From JAICJC01 sp963709425 (GTDB taxonomy: Bacteria > Actinomycetota > Thermoleophilia > Gaiellales > JAICJC01): a DNA stretch of 64,000 nt. A program made the translations under genes and the position numbers. This document shows, in pieces, positions 42,183 to 50,597 of the stretch. The notes below the pieces were generated by a model, which was not told the origin of the DNA, did not search any database, and worked only from the letters and a program-made list of their open reading frames with translations. Positions within the stretch are counted from its first letter, which is position 1. Each line of letters begins with the position of its first letter. The stretch is taken from positions 1 through 64,000 of the forward strand of contig CAVPWG010000006.1 in assembly GCA_963709425.1 (NCBI GenBank), read 5' to 3'.

Positions 42183-42818
42183 TCAGCCCGTCGCCGCCGC
42201 GTCCGCGGGCGGCTCCGCCGATACGTCGGTCGACGCCTCCGCCGGCGCGTCCGGCGAGGGCTTGGCGGGCACAACCGCCTTGTGCGGGGCGAGCATCATC
42301 ACCATGTTGCGGCCGTCCTGCAGCGGCGCCGACTCGATCAACCCGAGATCCTTCACATCCTCGGCAAGCCGAAGGAGCAGGTCCCTCCCGCGCTCCGGAT
42401 GCGTCATCTCGCGTCCCCGGAACATGATCGTGACCTTCACCTTGGCACGGTTCTTGAGGAAACGGATGACGTGGCCGCGCTTGGTCGCGTAGTCGCCCTG
42501 GCCGATCTTCGGCCGCAACTTGATCTCTTTGATCGTGATCGTCGACTGGTGCTTCCGCGCGAGCTTGGCCTTCTGCTCCTGCTCGTACCGGTACTTGGAG
42601 TAGTCCATCACCCGGCACACGGGCGGGCGCGCATCAGGCGCGACCTCGACCAGGTCGAGGTTCTTGTCCCACGCGTACTTCAGCGCGTCTTCGGTGCTCT
42701 GGATGCCGACCTGGCCGCCGTTCTCGTCGATGAGGCGCACCTGCGGCACGCGGATGCCCTCGTTGATACGGGTGGTCGGTTCCTGGGGCCGCTGGTCGAG
42801 TGGCCGGCGTGGCCTCAA
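42183..42818 (-). CDS. infC: Translation initiation factor IF-3
   Basis: The 211-residue IF-3 has an N-terminal domain with R-I-N-E-G-I-R-V-P-Q-V-R and a C-terminal domain with V-K-V-T-I-M-F-R-G-R-E-M. About 35 acidic, Ala/Pro-rich residues follow as an unusual tail. The only start in frame is TTG 42818. A rare infC start codon is known as autoregulation in other bacteria. A promoter (42983..43010) and a terminator-like hairpin (42873..42899) lie in its leader. Confidence 0.97.
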   Translation of the reverse strand: MRPRRPLDQRPQEPTTRINEGIRVPQVRLIDENGGQVGIQSTEDALKYAWDKNLDLVEVAPDARPPVCRVMDYSKYRYEQEQKAKLARKHQSTITIKEIKLRPKIGQGDYATKRGHVIRFLKNRAKVKVTIMFRGREMTHPERGRDLLLRLAEDVKDLGLIESAPLQDGRNMVMMLAPHKAVVPAKPSPDAPAEASTDVSAEPPADAAATG

Positions 42819-42872
42819 GCTACGCGCCTAGTCACGATCATTCCCAAACTGACGGTCTCCTCTCGTCACACG

Positions 42873-42899
42873 AAAAAACGGGCGCGCAGCGGCACCCGT
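42873..42899 (-). terminator. Intrinsic-terminator hairpin in the infC leader (attenuator)
   Basis: On the minus strand an 8-bp stem ACGGGTGC/GCGCCCGT (one G-U pair) with a 6-base loop is followed by six T. It lies after the infC promoter and about 55 bases before the infC start codon. Transcription of infC-rpmI-rplT could therefore be stopped here unless an alternative structure forms. The T run is exceptional in such GC-rich DNA. Confidence 0.75.
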
Positions 42900-42982
42900 T
42901 GTCCGATAGTCCAACTCGGTTGAACCCGCCGGCGTGAACCGGTCTCGGGTGAGAAGCGGATGCCTCTGCTTGCCAGGGCGGC

Positions 42983-43010
42983 AGTATAGCAACGGCCGCC
43001 GGAGTGCCAA
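42983..43010 (-). promoter_or_regulatory. Promoter of infC-rpmI-rplT
   Basis: TTGGCA (43010..43005) and TATACT (42988..42983) are separated by 16 bases, close to the housekeeping sigma consensus. The start site would be near 42976, giving a leader of about 160 nt that contains the terminator hairpin. Confidence 0.75.
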
Positions 43011-43026
43011 TTCCGACGTCAAACCC

Positions 43027-43055
43027 TTGACCGCTCCCCTCCACTGCGCGATGAT
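43027..43055 (+). promoter_or_regulatory. Promoter of the phosphoribosyltransferase gene
   Basis: TTGACC (43027..43032) and GATGAT (43050..43055) have an ideal 17-base spacer, and the hexamer lies 6 bases before ATG 43062. A leaderless mRNA is predicted. It is back to back with the infC promoter. Confidence 0.6.
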
Positions 43056-43061
43056 CGTGCG

Positions 43062-43706
43062 ATGTTTCGTGACCGCACCCAGGCAGGTGCGGCGCTTGCC
43101 GCGGCTCTCCCAGAGTATCGAAGGAAGTCGAACGTCACCGTGATCGGCTTGGCACGCGGCGGCGTCGAGGTGGCCGCCGAGCTCGCCCGCCTGCTCGATC
43201 AGCCGCTGGATGTCCTGTGCGTCCGCAAGGTGTCGATGCCCGGCCACCCGGAGCTGGCCATGGGCGCCGTCGCCCCGATGGGTGAACGCTTCACCAACCG
43301 ACGCCTGGCGGCGCGGCTGAGTCAACCTGACATCGACGCCGCCTACGACGCCACGACCGCCGCGGCCCGCGAGATGGACGAGCGCCTGCGCGGCGGTGTG
43401 CCGATGATGCTGATCGGCCGCGTGGCGCTCCTCGTCGACGACGGCGCGGCCACCGGCGCGTCTATCCGCGCCGCCCTTGCCGCCGTCCGAAACGCCGGTG
43501 CCCGTCAGACAGTTATCGCCCTCCCCGTCCTGCCCCGGCTTGCCGCCGAGCGGCTTGCGCGCGAGTGCGACCGGCTCGTTGCGTTGCGAGACCCGCACCG
43601 CTTCCATGCGGTCAGCCAGTTCTACGAGAGCTTCGGCGACGTGACCGAGGATCGGGTTCGCGACCTGCTCGCCGCGGCGAAGCCGGCGGTCGAGGTGCCG
43701 GCCTAG
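43062..43706 (+). CDS. Phosphoribosyltransferase-family protein
   Basis: This 214-residue type I PRTase-fold protein has the PRPP loop V-D-D-G-A-A-T-G-A-S at about 126 to 135 and the N-terminal G-L-A-R-G-G-V-E-V-A loop. Proteins like this are often annotated only as phosphoribosyltransferase, and the acceptor base is unknown. It stands alone between infC and the DUF885 gene. Confidence 0.88.
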   Translation: MFRDRTQAGAALAAALPEYRRKSNVTVIGLARGGVEVAAELARLLDQPLDVLCVRKVSMPGHPELAMGAVAPMGERFTNRRLAARLSQPDIDAAYDATTAAAREMDERLRGGVPMMLIGRVALLVDDGAATGASIRAALAAVRNAGARQTVIALPVLPRLAAERLARECDRLVALRDPHRFHAVSQFYESFGDVTEDRVRDLLAAAKPAVEVPA

Positions 43707-43708
43707 GC

Positions 43709-44869
43709 CTAGTCCGCCCTGAGCAGGTCGCCGACGCGGACCTGCTCGGTCAGAAGCCGGCGGAACCGCTCCGGCCGGCCGGCGACGTAGGCGCGGCACA
43801 GCTCGTGCCCGGCGGCGTACGTGAGGATGTACGAGCGCGACGTGGGCTCCTGCAGGAAGCGGATCAGGTGCGCGGAGAGCTGAGGTGTCATGAGGCCCCA
43901 GCGCTCGAGATACGCCCGCGCATCCGACTCGGTCGCGCCCTGATCGTGCACCATGAGCGCGGCGTTCACGTCGGCCCACCGGCAGGGCTCGTGCGCGCGC
44001 TCGACGGCGAGCGCGTGGGCGAGATCGAATTCGACGCCGGCCCCGTGGACGACGTCGGCCAGCGCCGCGCCGGCATCGCCGTCGAGCAGCATGGACGGTG
44101 CGAGCTCGGCGATCCCCTCCGCGACGAGCGACTGCGGCGTCGGCACGAGCACGATCGTCTCCTCGAGCAGCCGTCGACCGCGCACGAGCAGCTGCTCCTT
44201 GAGGCATCGCTCGGCATGATGGCCCGGATACGTCTCGTGCAGCGTGAGATGGAGCAGGTCGATCGCCGGCTTCGGCAGGTCGACGTTCACCGAGATCCGG
44301 CTCTGGAGATCGCCGAGGTAGGCGCAGAACGCCATCCACGATCTGTCGTTGACCAGCTCGAGCGTCACGCCCTCGCCCGCGGGCAAATCGATCAGCCTCG
44401 CTGTCCACGCGCGCGCCAGCTCAATGGCGGCCCCGACGACGCGTTCGACGTGCTCGGGAGGCACGAGGATCGAGCGCCGCCAGACCTCGTAGCGCTCGCC
44501 CAGCGCCCCGCGGCCGGGGAGCAGGTCATCGAGCTCGGCGTGCGCGGCGGCGAAGACGGCCTCGTCGGTGTGCTCCGGCCGCACGCCGTAGCATCGCTCG
44601 ACCTCGTCGGCGTACGAGAACGTCTCGCCCGCCAGCACGCCGGCGTACGTCCGCAGGCCGAAGACCTGGTCGCGCAGCCAGTCGTCGTCGAGCTCGTCGA
44701 GCAGGGCGTCGGCGTCCGACGCGAGCTTCCCGGGATCAACCGGCTCGGCGGCGGCGACCGCGGCCGCCAGCTCGGGCGGGCCGAAGTAGGCGTCGACGGT
44801 GCCCTCGACGTGCCGGTCGAGCTCGAGCCCCAGGCGAAGGTAGCGCTCGACGGTGAGCTCGTCGCTCAC
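43709..44869 (-). CDS. DUF885-like protein, probable metallopeptidase
   Basis: The 386-residue protein has the DUF885 zinc-site-like motif L-H-E-T-Y-P-G-H-H at about 216 to 224 and a downstream A-E-G-I-A-E-L. It is shorter than the usual DUF885 proteins (about 550 residues), mainly at the N-terminus. GTG 44869 lies 4 bases after the Kal stop. It is the last gene of the long peptide/amide operon, so an intracellular peptidase role is plausible. Confidence 0.78.
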   Translation of the reverse strand: MSDELTVERYLRLGLELDRHVEGTVDAYFGPPELAAAVAAAEPVDPGKLASDADALLDELDDDWLRDQVFGLRTYAGVLAGETFSYADEVERCYGVRPEHTDEAVFAAAHAELDDLLPGRGALGERYEVWRRSILVPPEHVERVVGAAIELARAWTARLIDLPAGEGVTLELVNDRSWMAFCAYLGDLQSRISVNVDLPKPAIDLLHLTLHETYPGHHAERCLKEQLLVRGRRLLEETIVLVPTPQSLVAEGIAELAPSMLLDGDAGAALADVVHGAGVEFDLAHALAVERAHEPCRWADVNAALMVHDQGATESDARAYLERWGLMTPQLSAHLIRFLQEPTSRSYILTYAAGHELCRAYVAGRPERFRRLLTEQVRVGDLLRAD

Positions 44870-44873
44870 CCGC

Positions 44874-45281
44874 TCAGGCGCCGTGACCGCCCGGGCCGCG
44901 GTGGTGATCCTTCTTGACGACGTAGGTGCCCCGGGCCCGCGTCACGAGCAGCGGCTCCTCGAGTGTGTCGGCGGCCGACGGGCTGACATCGGGGCGCGCG
45001 GTGATGTCCTTCCAGACCTCGAGGTCGACGGTGCGGCTGGTGTTTCCCATCCGCACGATCGTGCCCCGAGCCCGGACGAAGTCGCCGCCGAAGAGCGGCG
45101 CCAGGAACTCGACCGACTCGTACCCGGCGAAAAGGCCCTCGTCGCCGTCGGTGCGGATCGCGAGCTCGGTGACGACGTCCCCGAAGAGCTCGAGCCCGTG
45201 GGCGCCGTCGACGAGGTTCCCGCCGTAGTGGACGTCCGCCGCAGAGAGCCGCGTCCGCAGCTCGACCGTCATGCCTTCCAT
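44874..45281 (-). CDS. kal: 3-Aminobutyryl-CoA ammonia-lyase-like hotdog protein
   Basis: The 135-residue single hotdog protein closely follows the Kal family of the lysine fermentation pathway (A-A-D-V-H-Y-G-G-N-L-V-D-G-A, L-F-G-D-V-V-T-E-L, V-E-F-L-A-P, G-N-T-S-R). That enzyme reversibly removes ammonia from 3-aminobutyryl-CoA, and relatives act on beta-alanyl-CoA. ATG 45281 has GGAGGG at suitable spacing. None of the other lysine fermentation enzymes is intact here, but a relic of the dehydrogenase of the same pathway lies at 55165. The true substrate may be another beta-aminoacyl-CoA. Confidence 0.82.
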   Translation of the reverse strand: MEGMTVELRTRLSAADVHYGGNLVDGAHGLELFGDVVTELAIRTDGDEGLFAGYESVEFLAPLFGGDFVRARGTIVRMGNTSRTVDLEVWKDITARPDVSPSAADTLEEPLLVTRARGTYVVKKDHHRGPGGHGA

Positions 45282-45373
45282 GCGCTCACCCTCCCACTCG
45301 CAGGCCGGTCCGGTCTGATTCCGGGCTCATGATACGGCCCGTCGCGGGTGGGGCCGGAGCAGCTCCTCGAGCG

Positions 45374-46306
45374 TCACCGCTTGACCAGGTGTTTCGGGAA
45401 GGCCTCGTGCGGGCGGCCGTCCCGGCGGGTGCCCGGCTTCGCCGCCACCAGGCAGTTGTAGACCGCCTCCTCGGCGGCCTCGTAGGCGGCGGCGAAGAGC
45501 GGCGACATGCGGTCGGTCTGGTAGGCCTGCTCGCGGGTGACGGCGAACGCGATGCCGATCTCGCCCGAGCCGTTTCCCGCATACGAGCCCGCGCGCGCAA
45601 GCCCGAGCAGCGGCCGCAGCGCCAGCCGCCGCAGCTGGATCGCGGTGAGCGGGGCATCGGTCGCGCAGACGGCGATGCACGAGCCCTCCGGCGGCGGGTC
45701 GCCCGGGACCGGATCGAACCTGAGCCCGCCGACCGTGAGCCGCTCGCGGTCGCCGAAGTTGCACATCAGGAGGACGCCGACCGTGTACCCCTCGACGAGC
45801 CGCGACGCCGTCCCGATCCCGCCGGCGAAGTCGAAGCACGTCATCCCCGTCCCGGCGCCGACCGTGCCCTCGGCGACGTCCTTCCGGGCGTTGGCGAGCG
45901 CCGCGTTCACGTCGTCGACGGTGACGGTTCGCGAGTCGCCCAGGTCGGAGTCGTCGCACTCCCCCACCACCGGGATCACGGTCTTGTTGGGGCTGCCGCC
46001 GGCCGCGAGCACCGCGCCGTGGTAGACCGTGCCCACGGCGTGCGTCCCGCACAGCCAGACGGGCGTCACCATGATCCCGTACTCGTCGATCTCGAGCTTT
46101 GCGGTCAGCTCGCCGACGCCGTTCGTGGTGTCCACGCCCGCCCGCACCGGGAGCTCCGGCGGCACGACGACGCTGACGCCAGTCGCCTCGCCGCTCGCGG
46201 CCTGGGCGTGGCCGACAAGCACGCCGGGCACGTCAGTGATCGCGTTTCGCTCCCCGGTCGGAAACAGCCCGACCGGCCCCCCTATGTCGCGCCAGCGTTC
46301 GCTCAC
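45374..46306 (-). CDS. P1-family (DmpA/BapA-type) aminopeptidase
   Basis: The 310-residue N-terminal-nucleophile hydrolase of family P1 (S58) has the N-terminus N-A-I-T-D-V-P-G-V-L-V-G-H and G-V-D-T-T-N-G-V-G-E-L. The autocleavage site is A-G-N-G-S-G-E-I-G-I-A-F, with the nucleophile at the G-S or G-N step. Characterised relatives release N-terminal D-amino acids, amino-acid amides or beta-amino acids. GTG 46306 lies 11 bases after the amidase stop, in a large peptide-uptake operon. Activity on beta-amino peptides would fit the Kal neighbour. Confidence 0.92.
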   Translation of the reverse strand: MSERWRDIGGPVGLFPTGERNAITDVPGVLVGHAQAASGEATGVSVVVPPELPVRAGVDTTNGVGELTAKLEIDEYGIMVTPVWLCGTHAVGTVYHGAVLAAGGSPNKTVIPVVGECDDSDLGDSRTVTVDDVNAALANARKDVAEGTVGAGTGMTCFDFAGGIGTASRLVEGYTVGVLLMCNFGDRERLTVGGLRFDPVPGDPPPEGSCIAVCATDAPLTAIQLRRLALRPLLGLARAGSYAGNGSGEIGIAFAVTREQAYQTDRMSPLFAAAYEAAEEAVYNCLVAAKPGTRRDGRPHEAFPKHLVKR

Positions 46307-46316
46307 CGCTCGTCCT

Positions 46317-47591
46317 CTATACCAGATCCAGGCCGTCGTACGACCACGGGAACACCCGCTCGAACGCTCGCGCGGCGCGCAGCACCAACCCGTCCTCGCC
46401 GCGCCGGCCGACGATCTGAAGCCCGACCGGAAGCCCATCCGAGTCGCGCCCACACGGGACCGACGCCGCCGGCTGGCCCGTCACGTTGAACGGGTAGGTG
46501 AACGCTGTCCAGCTCAGATACTCCGTCGGCTGCCCCGCCACCCACCCGGGCTGGTCGGCTCCGGCGCGGAAGGGCGGGCACGGCATCGTCGGCGTGACGA
46601 GCAGGTCGTAGCGGTCGAAGAACGCGTCCATCGCCACCGTGTAGCGAGCCCGCGCCTGAAGCGCGGCGGCATGTTCGGCCTCGGTCATGCGCATCCCGCG
46701 ATCGACGACCTCCCAGCGGCCCGGATCGGCCAGGTCTCGCTTCGTCGGATCCTCGTCCTGCGCCTGGTTCCACGCCCAGATGGGGTCGACGATCGGCCAC
46801 GGATCGTCGAGCCCGGGGGCGGCATCCTCGAGGTGCAGGCCCAGCTCGGGCAGGCGCCTCGCGGCGGCGGCCGCCACCTCGAGCACGTCGGCCTCGACAG
46901 CGGCATACCCGAGATCGGCCGACCACGCCGCGCGCACGCCGTCGACACCCTCCTCCAGGCAGGCCGAATGCGACGTTTGCGCCATCACGTCGAGGAGCAG
47001 GGCGGCGTCGGCCACCGTGCGGGCGATCGGGCCCTGGGCCGAGAGGCCCGAGCCCGGCACCGTCGGCACGAGGCCCACCGTCGGCTTCAACCCGAAGACA
47101 CCGCAGAACGACGCCGGGATCCGGATCGAGCCCGCGCCGTCGCCCCCCTGGGCCATTCGGACGACTCCGGCCGCAACCGCGGCGGCGGACCCGCCCGAGG
47201 AGCCGCCGGCCGTGAGGCCGTGCCGCCAGGGGTTGTGCGCCGGCCCGTTCACCCGGTTTCCCGACTCGCCCTTCCAGCCGTACTCCGACGTCGTCGTCTT
47301 GCCGACGATGACCGCGCCGGCAGCCCGGATCCGGGCGACGAGCGGCGAGTCCGCGGCGGCAATCCGTCCCCTGTGCACGAGCGACCCCATGCCGGTCGGG
47401 ACGCCGGCCACATCGACGAGATCCTTGATCGCGACGGGGATCCCCGCCAGCGACCCCCCGGCACTCCCAGCGTCGGCGGCCGCCGCCTGCTCCAGCGCGA
47501 GATCGGCCGTCACTGTGACAAACGCATTCACGGCCGGCTCGGTCGCCTCGATCCGGGCGAGCGTCCCGCGGGTCAGCCCTGCGGCGCTCAC
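46317..47591 (-). CDS. Amidase-signature-family hydrolase
   Basis: The 424-residue amidase-signature enzyme has its catalytic Lys in I-P-V-A-I-K-D-L. The Ser-cisSer-Lys triad is completed by G-G-S-S-G-G-S-A-A-A and the nucleophile in G-D-G-A-G-S-I-R-I-P. GTG 47591 overlaps the ABC ATPase stop (GTGA). The N-terminal helix is slightly shorter than in typical relatives. GatB and GatC are absent, so it is a stand-alone amidase and not part of the tRNA amidotransferase. Confidence 0.93.
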   Translation of the reverse strand: MSAAGLTRGTLARIEATEPAVNAFVTVTADLALEQAAAADAGSAGGSLAGIPVAIKDLVDVAGVPTGMGSLVHRGRIAAADSPLVARIRAAGAVIVGKTTTSEYGWKGESGNRVNGPAHNPWRHGLTAGGSSGGSAAAVAAGVVRMAQGGDGAGSIRIPASFCGVFGLKPTVGLVPTVPGSGLSAQGPIARTVADAALLLDVMAQTSHSACLEEGVDGVRAAWSADLGYAAVEADVLEVAAAAARRLPELGLHLEDAAPGLDDPWPIVDPIWAWNQAQDEDPTKRDLADPGRWEVVDRGMRMTEAEHAAALQARARYTVAMDAFFDRYDLLVTPTMPCPPFRAGADQPGWVAGQPTEYLSWTAFTYPFNVTGQPAASVPCGRDSDGLPVGLQIVGRRGEDGLVLRAARAFERVFPWSYDGLDLV

Positions 47592-48646
47592 GCCAGTCCG
47601 CGCCCGCCCGGTCCGACCTCGTCGGCGGACGGCCCGGGCGCGGTGATGATGCACGCAGCGCGGTGGTCGGGTGTGGCCTCCTCCCGCGGACGCTGGAGGC
47701 TCGGATCGATCTCCGAGCATCTCGGCTCGGCAATCGGGCAGCGGGGATGGAACCGGCAGCCCGGCGGAACGTGGACAGGGTTCGGCGTCTCGCCCGTGAG
47801 GATCTGCGGCGTCGTCTGCTCGCGCGGGTCGCGCTTCGGCACCACCGTGATGAGGGCGCGCGTGTACGGATGCTGCGGGTTGCGAACGACCTCCCTGGCC
47901 GGCCCCTCCTCGACGATCCGGCCCAGGTACATGACGGCGATCCGGTCGGCGAAATGAGCCGCCGTGGACAGGTCGTGGGTGATCATGAGGATGCCCATTC
48001 CGTCCTTGCGCAGCCGGTCGAGGAGCGACAGGATCCCGGCCCGGACCGAGACGTCGAGCATCGAGACCGGCTCGTCGGCGACGAGCAGCTTGGGGTCGAG
48101 CACCAGGCTGGCGGCGATCGCAACGCGCTGCCGCTGCCCACCGGACAGCTCGTGCGGGTAGCGGTCGATGAAGAGCTCCGGCGGCGACAGCCCGGCCCGC
48201 TCCAGTGCCTCCTGCACCTTGGCCTCACGCTGCTCCTTGCTGCTCGCGATGCCGTGCACGACCAGCGGCTCCTCGACCGTGTCGCGGACGGTGAAGCGCG
48301 GGTCGAGCGACTCGTACGGATCCTGGTAGATCATCTGGATCTCGCGCCGGAGCGGCCGGAGTGCCCGGGCGGAGAGCTGCGTGATCTCGCGCCCGCGAAA
48401 CCGGATCGCGCCGCTCTCGCTGTCGACCATGCGCACGACCGTCTGTGCGGTGGAGGTCTTGCCGCAGCCGGACTCGCCGACGAGCGCCACCATCTCGCCC
48501 GAAGCGATCGTGAACGACACGCCCTCGACCGCATGCACCGTCTCCTTCGGCCGGCGGGCGAGGGCTCCCACCAGGCCGCGCGGCACGGGATAGCGGGTGA
48601 CGAGCCCGTCGACCTCCAGCAGCGCCTCGCGCTCGGCACCACTCAC
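47588..48646 (-). CDS. Peptide ABC transporter ATPase (OppF/DppF-like)
   Basis: The 352-residue ATPase has Walker A G-E-S-G-C-G-K-T-S near 50, signature L-S-G-G-Q-R-Q-R, Walker B L-L-V-A-D-E-P and the switch His in M-I-T-H-D-L. The C-terminal oligopeptide-type extension carries the Cys cluster seen in Opp/Dpp ATPases (C-R-F-H-P-R-C-P-x5-C). GTG 48646 overlaps the upstream ATPase stop. It pairs with the neighbouring ATPase to energise import. Confidence 0.95.
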   Translation of the reverse strand: MSGAEREALLEVDGLVTRYPVPRGLVGALARRPKETVHAVEGVSFTIASGEMVALVGESGCGKTSTAQTVVRMVDSESGAIRFRGREITQLSARALRPLRREIQMIYQDPYESLDPRFTVRDTVEEPLVVHGIASSKEQREAKVQEALERAGLSPPELFIDRYPHELSGGQRQRVAIAASLVLDPKLLVADEPVSMLDVSVRAGILSLLDRLRKDGMGILMITHDLSTAAHFADRIAVMYLGRIVEEGPAREVVRNPQHPYTRALITVVPKRDPREQTTPQILTGETPNPVHVPPGCRFHPRCPIAEPRCSEIDPSLQRPREEATPDHRAACIITAPGPSADEVGPGGRGLA

Positions 48647-49626
48647 GCAGGCTTCACCGCCACCAGGTGGTCGTTCAGGTGGCACATGGCCTCGTGCCCG
48701 GAACCCAGCTCGAGCCGGCGTGGATGCGTCGTCGGGCAGGGCGAGAACGCCGAGTCGCACCGCGGTGTGAAGGGGCAGCCGGCGATCTCGCGATCGAGTC
48801 GCGGCGGCGCACCGGGGATCGATCGCACCTCCTCGTCGCCCAGCAGGTCGGGCGTGGCCTCGAACAACATGCGCGTGTAAGGATGCCGGGGGTCGTGGTA
48901 GATCGTCGTCATCCTGCCCATCTCGACGATCTCGCCGGCGTACATCACGGCGGCGCGATCGCACACCTGGGCCACGACCGGCAGGTCGTGCGTGACCAGG
49001 ATCATGGACAGGCCCAGGTCACGCGTGAGACGCACCAGGAGCTCCAGGATCTGAGCCTGCACCATCACGTCGAGCGCCGTCGTGGGCTCGTCGGCGAGCA
49101 GGACCTGCGGTTGGCACGCGAGCGCGAGCGCGATCGCGGCTCGCTGGCGCATCCCGCCCGAGAACTCGTGCGGATACCGATCGGCCCGGTCTCCGGAGAT
49201 GCCGACGAGCTCGAGCAGCTCGCGCACCTGCGCCCGGGCGGCCCTCCCGGACGCCGTGCCGTGCAGCTCCATCGGCTCGACGATCTGCGAGCCGATCGTC
49301 TTGACCGGGTTGAAGGCGTTCATCGCACCCTGGAACACCATCGCGATGTCCATCCAGCGGTGTGGGCTGACCGACTCCTCGCCCTTGGCGAGCACATCGT
49401 CGCCGTTCAGGTAGACGCGGCCGGAGATGCTCGCGCTCGCCGGCAGAAGCCCCATCAGTGCGAGGATCGCAGTCGTCTTGCCGCATCCCGACTCCCCCAC
49501 GAGGCCCATCCGCTCGCCGGATCGCAGCTCGAAGCTCACGCCCTGAACGGCATGCAGCTCTCGCCCGCCGCTGAGGTCGAACCAGACGTGCAGGTCCTCG
49601 GCCCTGAGAACGGGCTGGCTGCTCAC
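48643..49626 (-). CDS. Peptide ABC transporter ATPase (OppD/DppD-like)
   Basis: The 327-residue product has Walker A G-E-S-G-C-G-K-T-T, Q-loop V-F-Q-G, Walker B V-L-L-A-D-E-P and the C-terminal C-P-F-T-P-R-C cluster. The signature reads F-S-G-G-M-R-Q-R, with Phe and Met in place of the usual Leu and Gln, as is common in OppD-type subunits. GTG 49626 overlaps the permease stop. Confidence 0.95.
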   Translation of the reverse strand: MSSQPVLRAEDLHVWFDLSGGRELHAVQGVSFELRSGERMGLVGESGCGKTTAILALMGLLPASASISGRVYLNGDDVLAKGEESVSPHRWMDIAMVFQGAMNAFNPVKTIGSQIVEPMELHGTASGRAARAQVRELLELVGISGDRADRYPHEFSGGMRQRAAIALALACQPQVLLADEPTTALDVMVQAQILELLVRLTRDLGLSMILVTHDLPVVAQVCDRAAVMYAGEIVEMGRMTTIYHDPRHPYTRMLFEATPDLLGDEEVRSIPGAPPRLDREIAGCPFTPRCDSAFSPCPTTHPRRLELGSGHEAMCHLNDHLVAVKPA

Positions 49627-50597
49627 TCGCCGTCCAGCTGTCCGTGCAGTGGGCGCAGGCGGAACCGGCGCACGGCCAGGTGCCCGACCTTCAGGCGCGG
49701 GTTGAGCGCATCCTCCATGGACTGGCCGACCATCGTGCAGGCCAGGATCACCACCGTCACCGCCACGCCCGGCGGCACGATTGCCCACCACGCGTTGTTC
49801 AGGACGGCGTTGCCGAGGAAGCTGTTCTCGATGAGCTTGCCCCACGAGATCGTGTTGGGGTCGCCCAGGCCGAGGAACGTGATGTACGTCTCGAGGAACA
49901 CCGCCAGCGCGATCGTGAGCACGGTGTTCGCGATCAGGAGCGGCGCCACCTGGGGCAGGACGTGCTTGAAGACGAGACGACGGTTTGCGGCGCCGATGGA
50001 TCTGGCCCGCTTCACGTAGACGCGTTCACGGACGCTCTTCACCTGCGACCGCACCAGCCGCGCGGTGCTCGTCCAGTAGATGATGCCGATGATGAAGATG
50101 ATGTTGATCAGATGGCGGCCGAAGATCGCTGCAACGACGATGATCAGCGGCAGGTCGGGGATGACGAGAAAGACGTCGGTGATCCGCATCAGCAGCACGT
50201 CGATCCAGTTCCCGAAGAACCCGGAGACGACGCCGACCGTTCCGCCGATGACCATCGCGACGAAGGCGGCGGCGAACCCGACCACGAGGGAGACCCGGGA
50301 GCCGTAGACGAGCAGCGAGAACATGTCGACGCCGCCGTCGTCGGTGCCCAGCCAGTGCGAGCTGCTGGGCGGCGCGTAGATCGGTCCGGTCTTCTCGTGG
50401 ATGCTGTACGGTGCGATGAGGGGCGCGAAGATCGCGACCAGGATGAACAGGACGACCACCGTCAGCCCGATGATGGCCTGGGGCTGGCTGCGCAGGGTCG
50501 TCTTGACGAAGCCGCGGCGGCCCGGGGTGAGCTCGGCCGAGTCATCGACACCGGCCTCACCGCGAGCGACCGTGGTGGACGTCGTCATGTCGCTCAC
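49623..50597 (-). CDS. Peptide ABC transporter permease (OppC/DppC-like)
   Basis: The 324-residue product has the OppC N-terminal domain (about 25 to 75, first helix L-T-V-V-V-L-F-I-L-V-A-I-F) and five further helices. The cytoplasmic EAA-type loop R-A-R-S-I-G-A-A-N lies near 225. GTG 50597 overlaps the OppB-like stop (GTGA). An ATG 9 bases further in is an alternative. Confidence 0.95.
   Translation of the reverse strand: MSDMTTSTTVARGEAGVDDSAELTPGRRGFVKTTLRSQPQAIIGLTVVVLFILVAIFAPLIAPYSIHEKTGPIYAPPSSSHWLGTDDGGVDMFSLLVYGSRVSLVVGFAAAFVAMVIGGTVGVVSGFFGNWIDVLLMRITDVFLVIPDLPLIIVVAAIFGRHLINIIFIIGIIYWTSTARLVRSQVKSVRERVYVKRARSIGAANRRLVFKHVLPQVAPLLIANTVLTIALAVFLETYITFLGLGDPNTISWGKLIENSFLGNAVLNNAWWAIVPPGVAVTVVILACTMVGQSMEDALNPRLKVGHLAVRRFRLRPLHGQLDGE

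Noticed and set aside
46317..47591. gatA (tRNA amidotransferase subunit A)
   Set aside because: gatB and gatC are absent, and the gene is embedded in a peptide uptake operon. The fold family alone does not justify the name.
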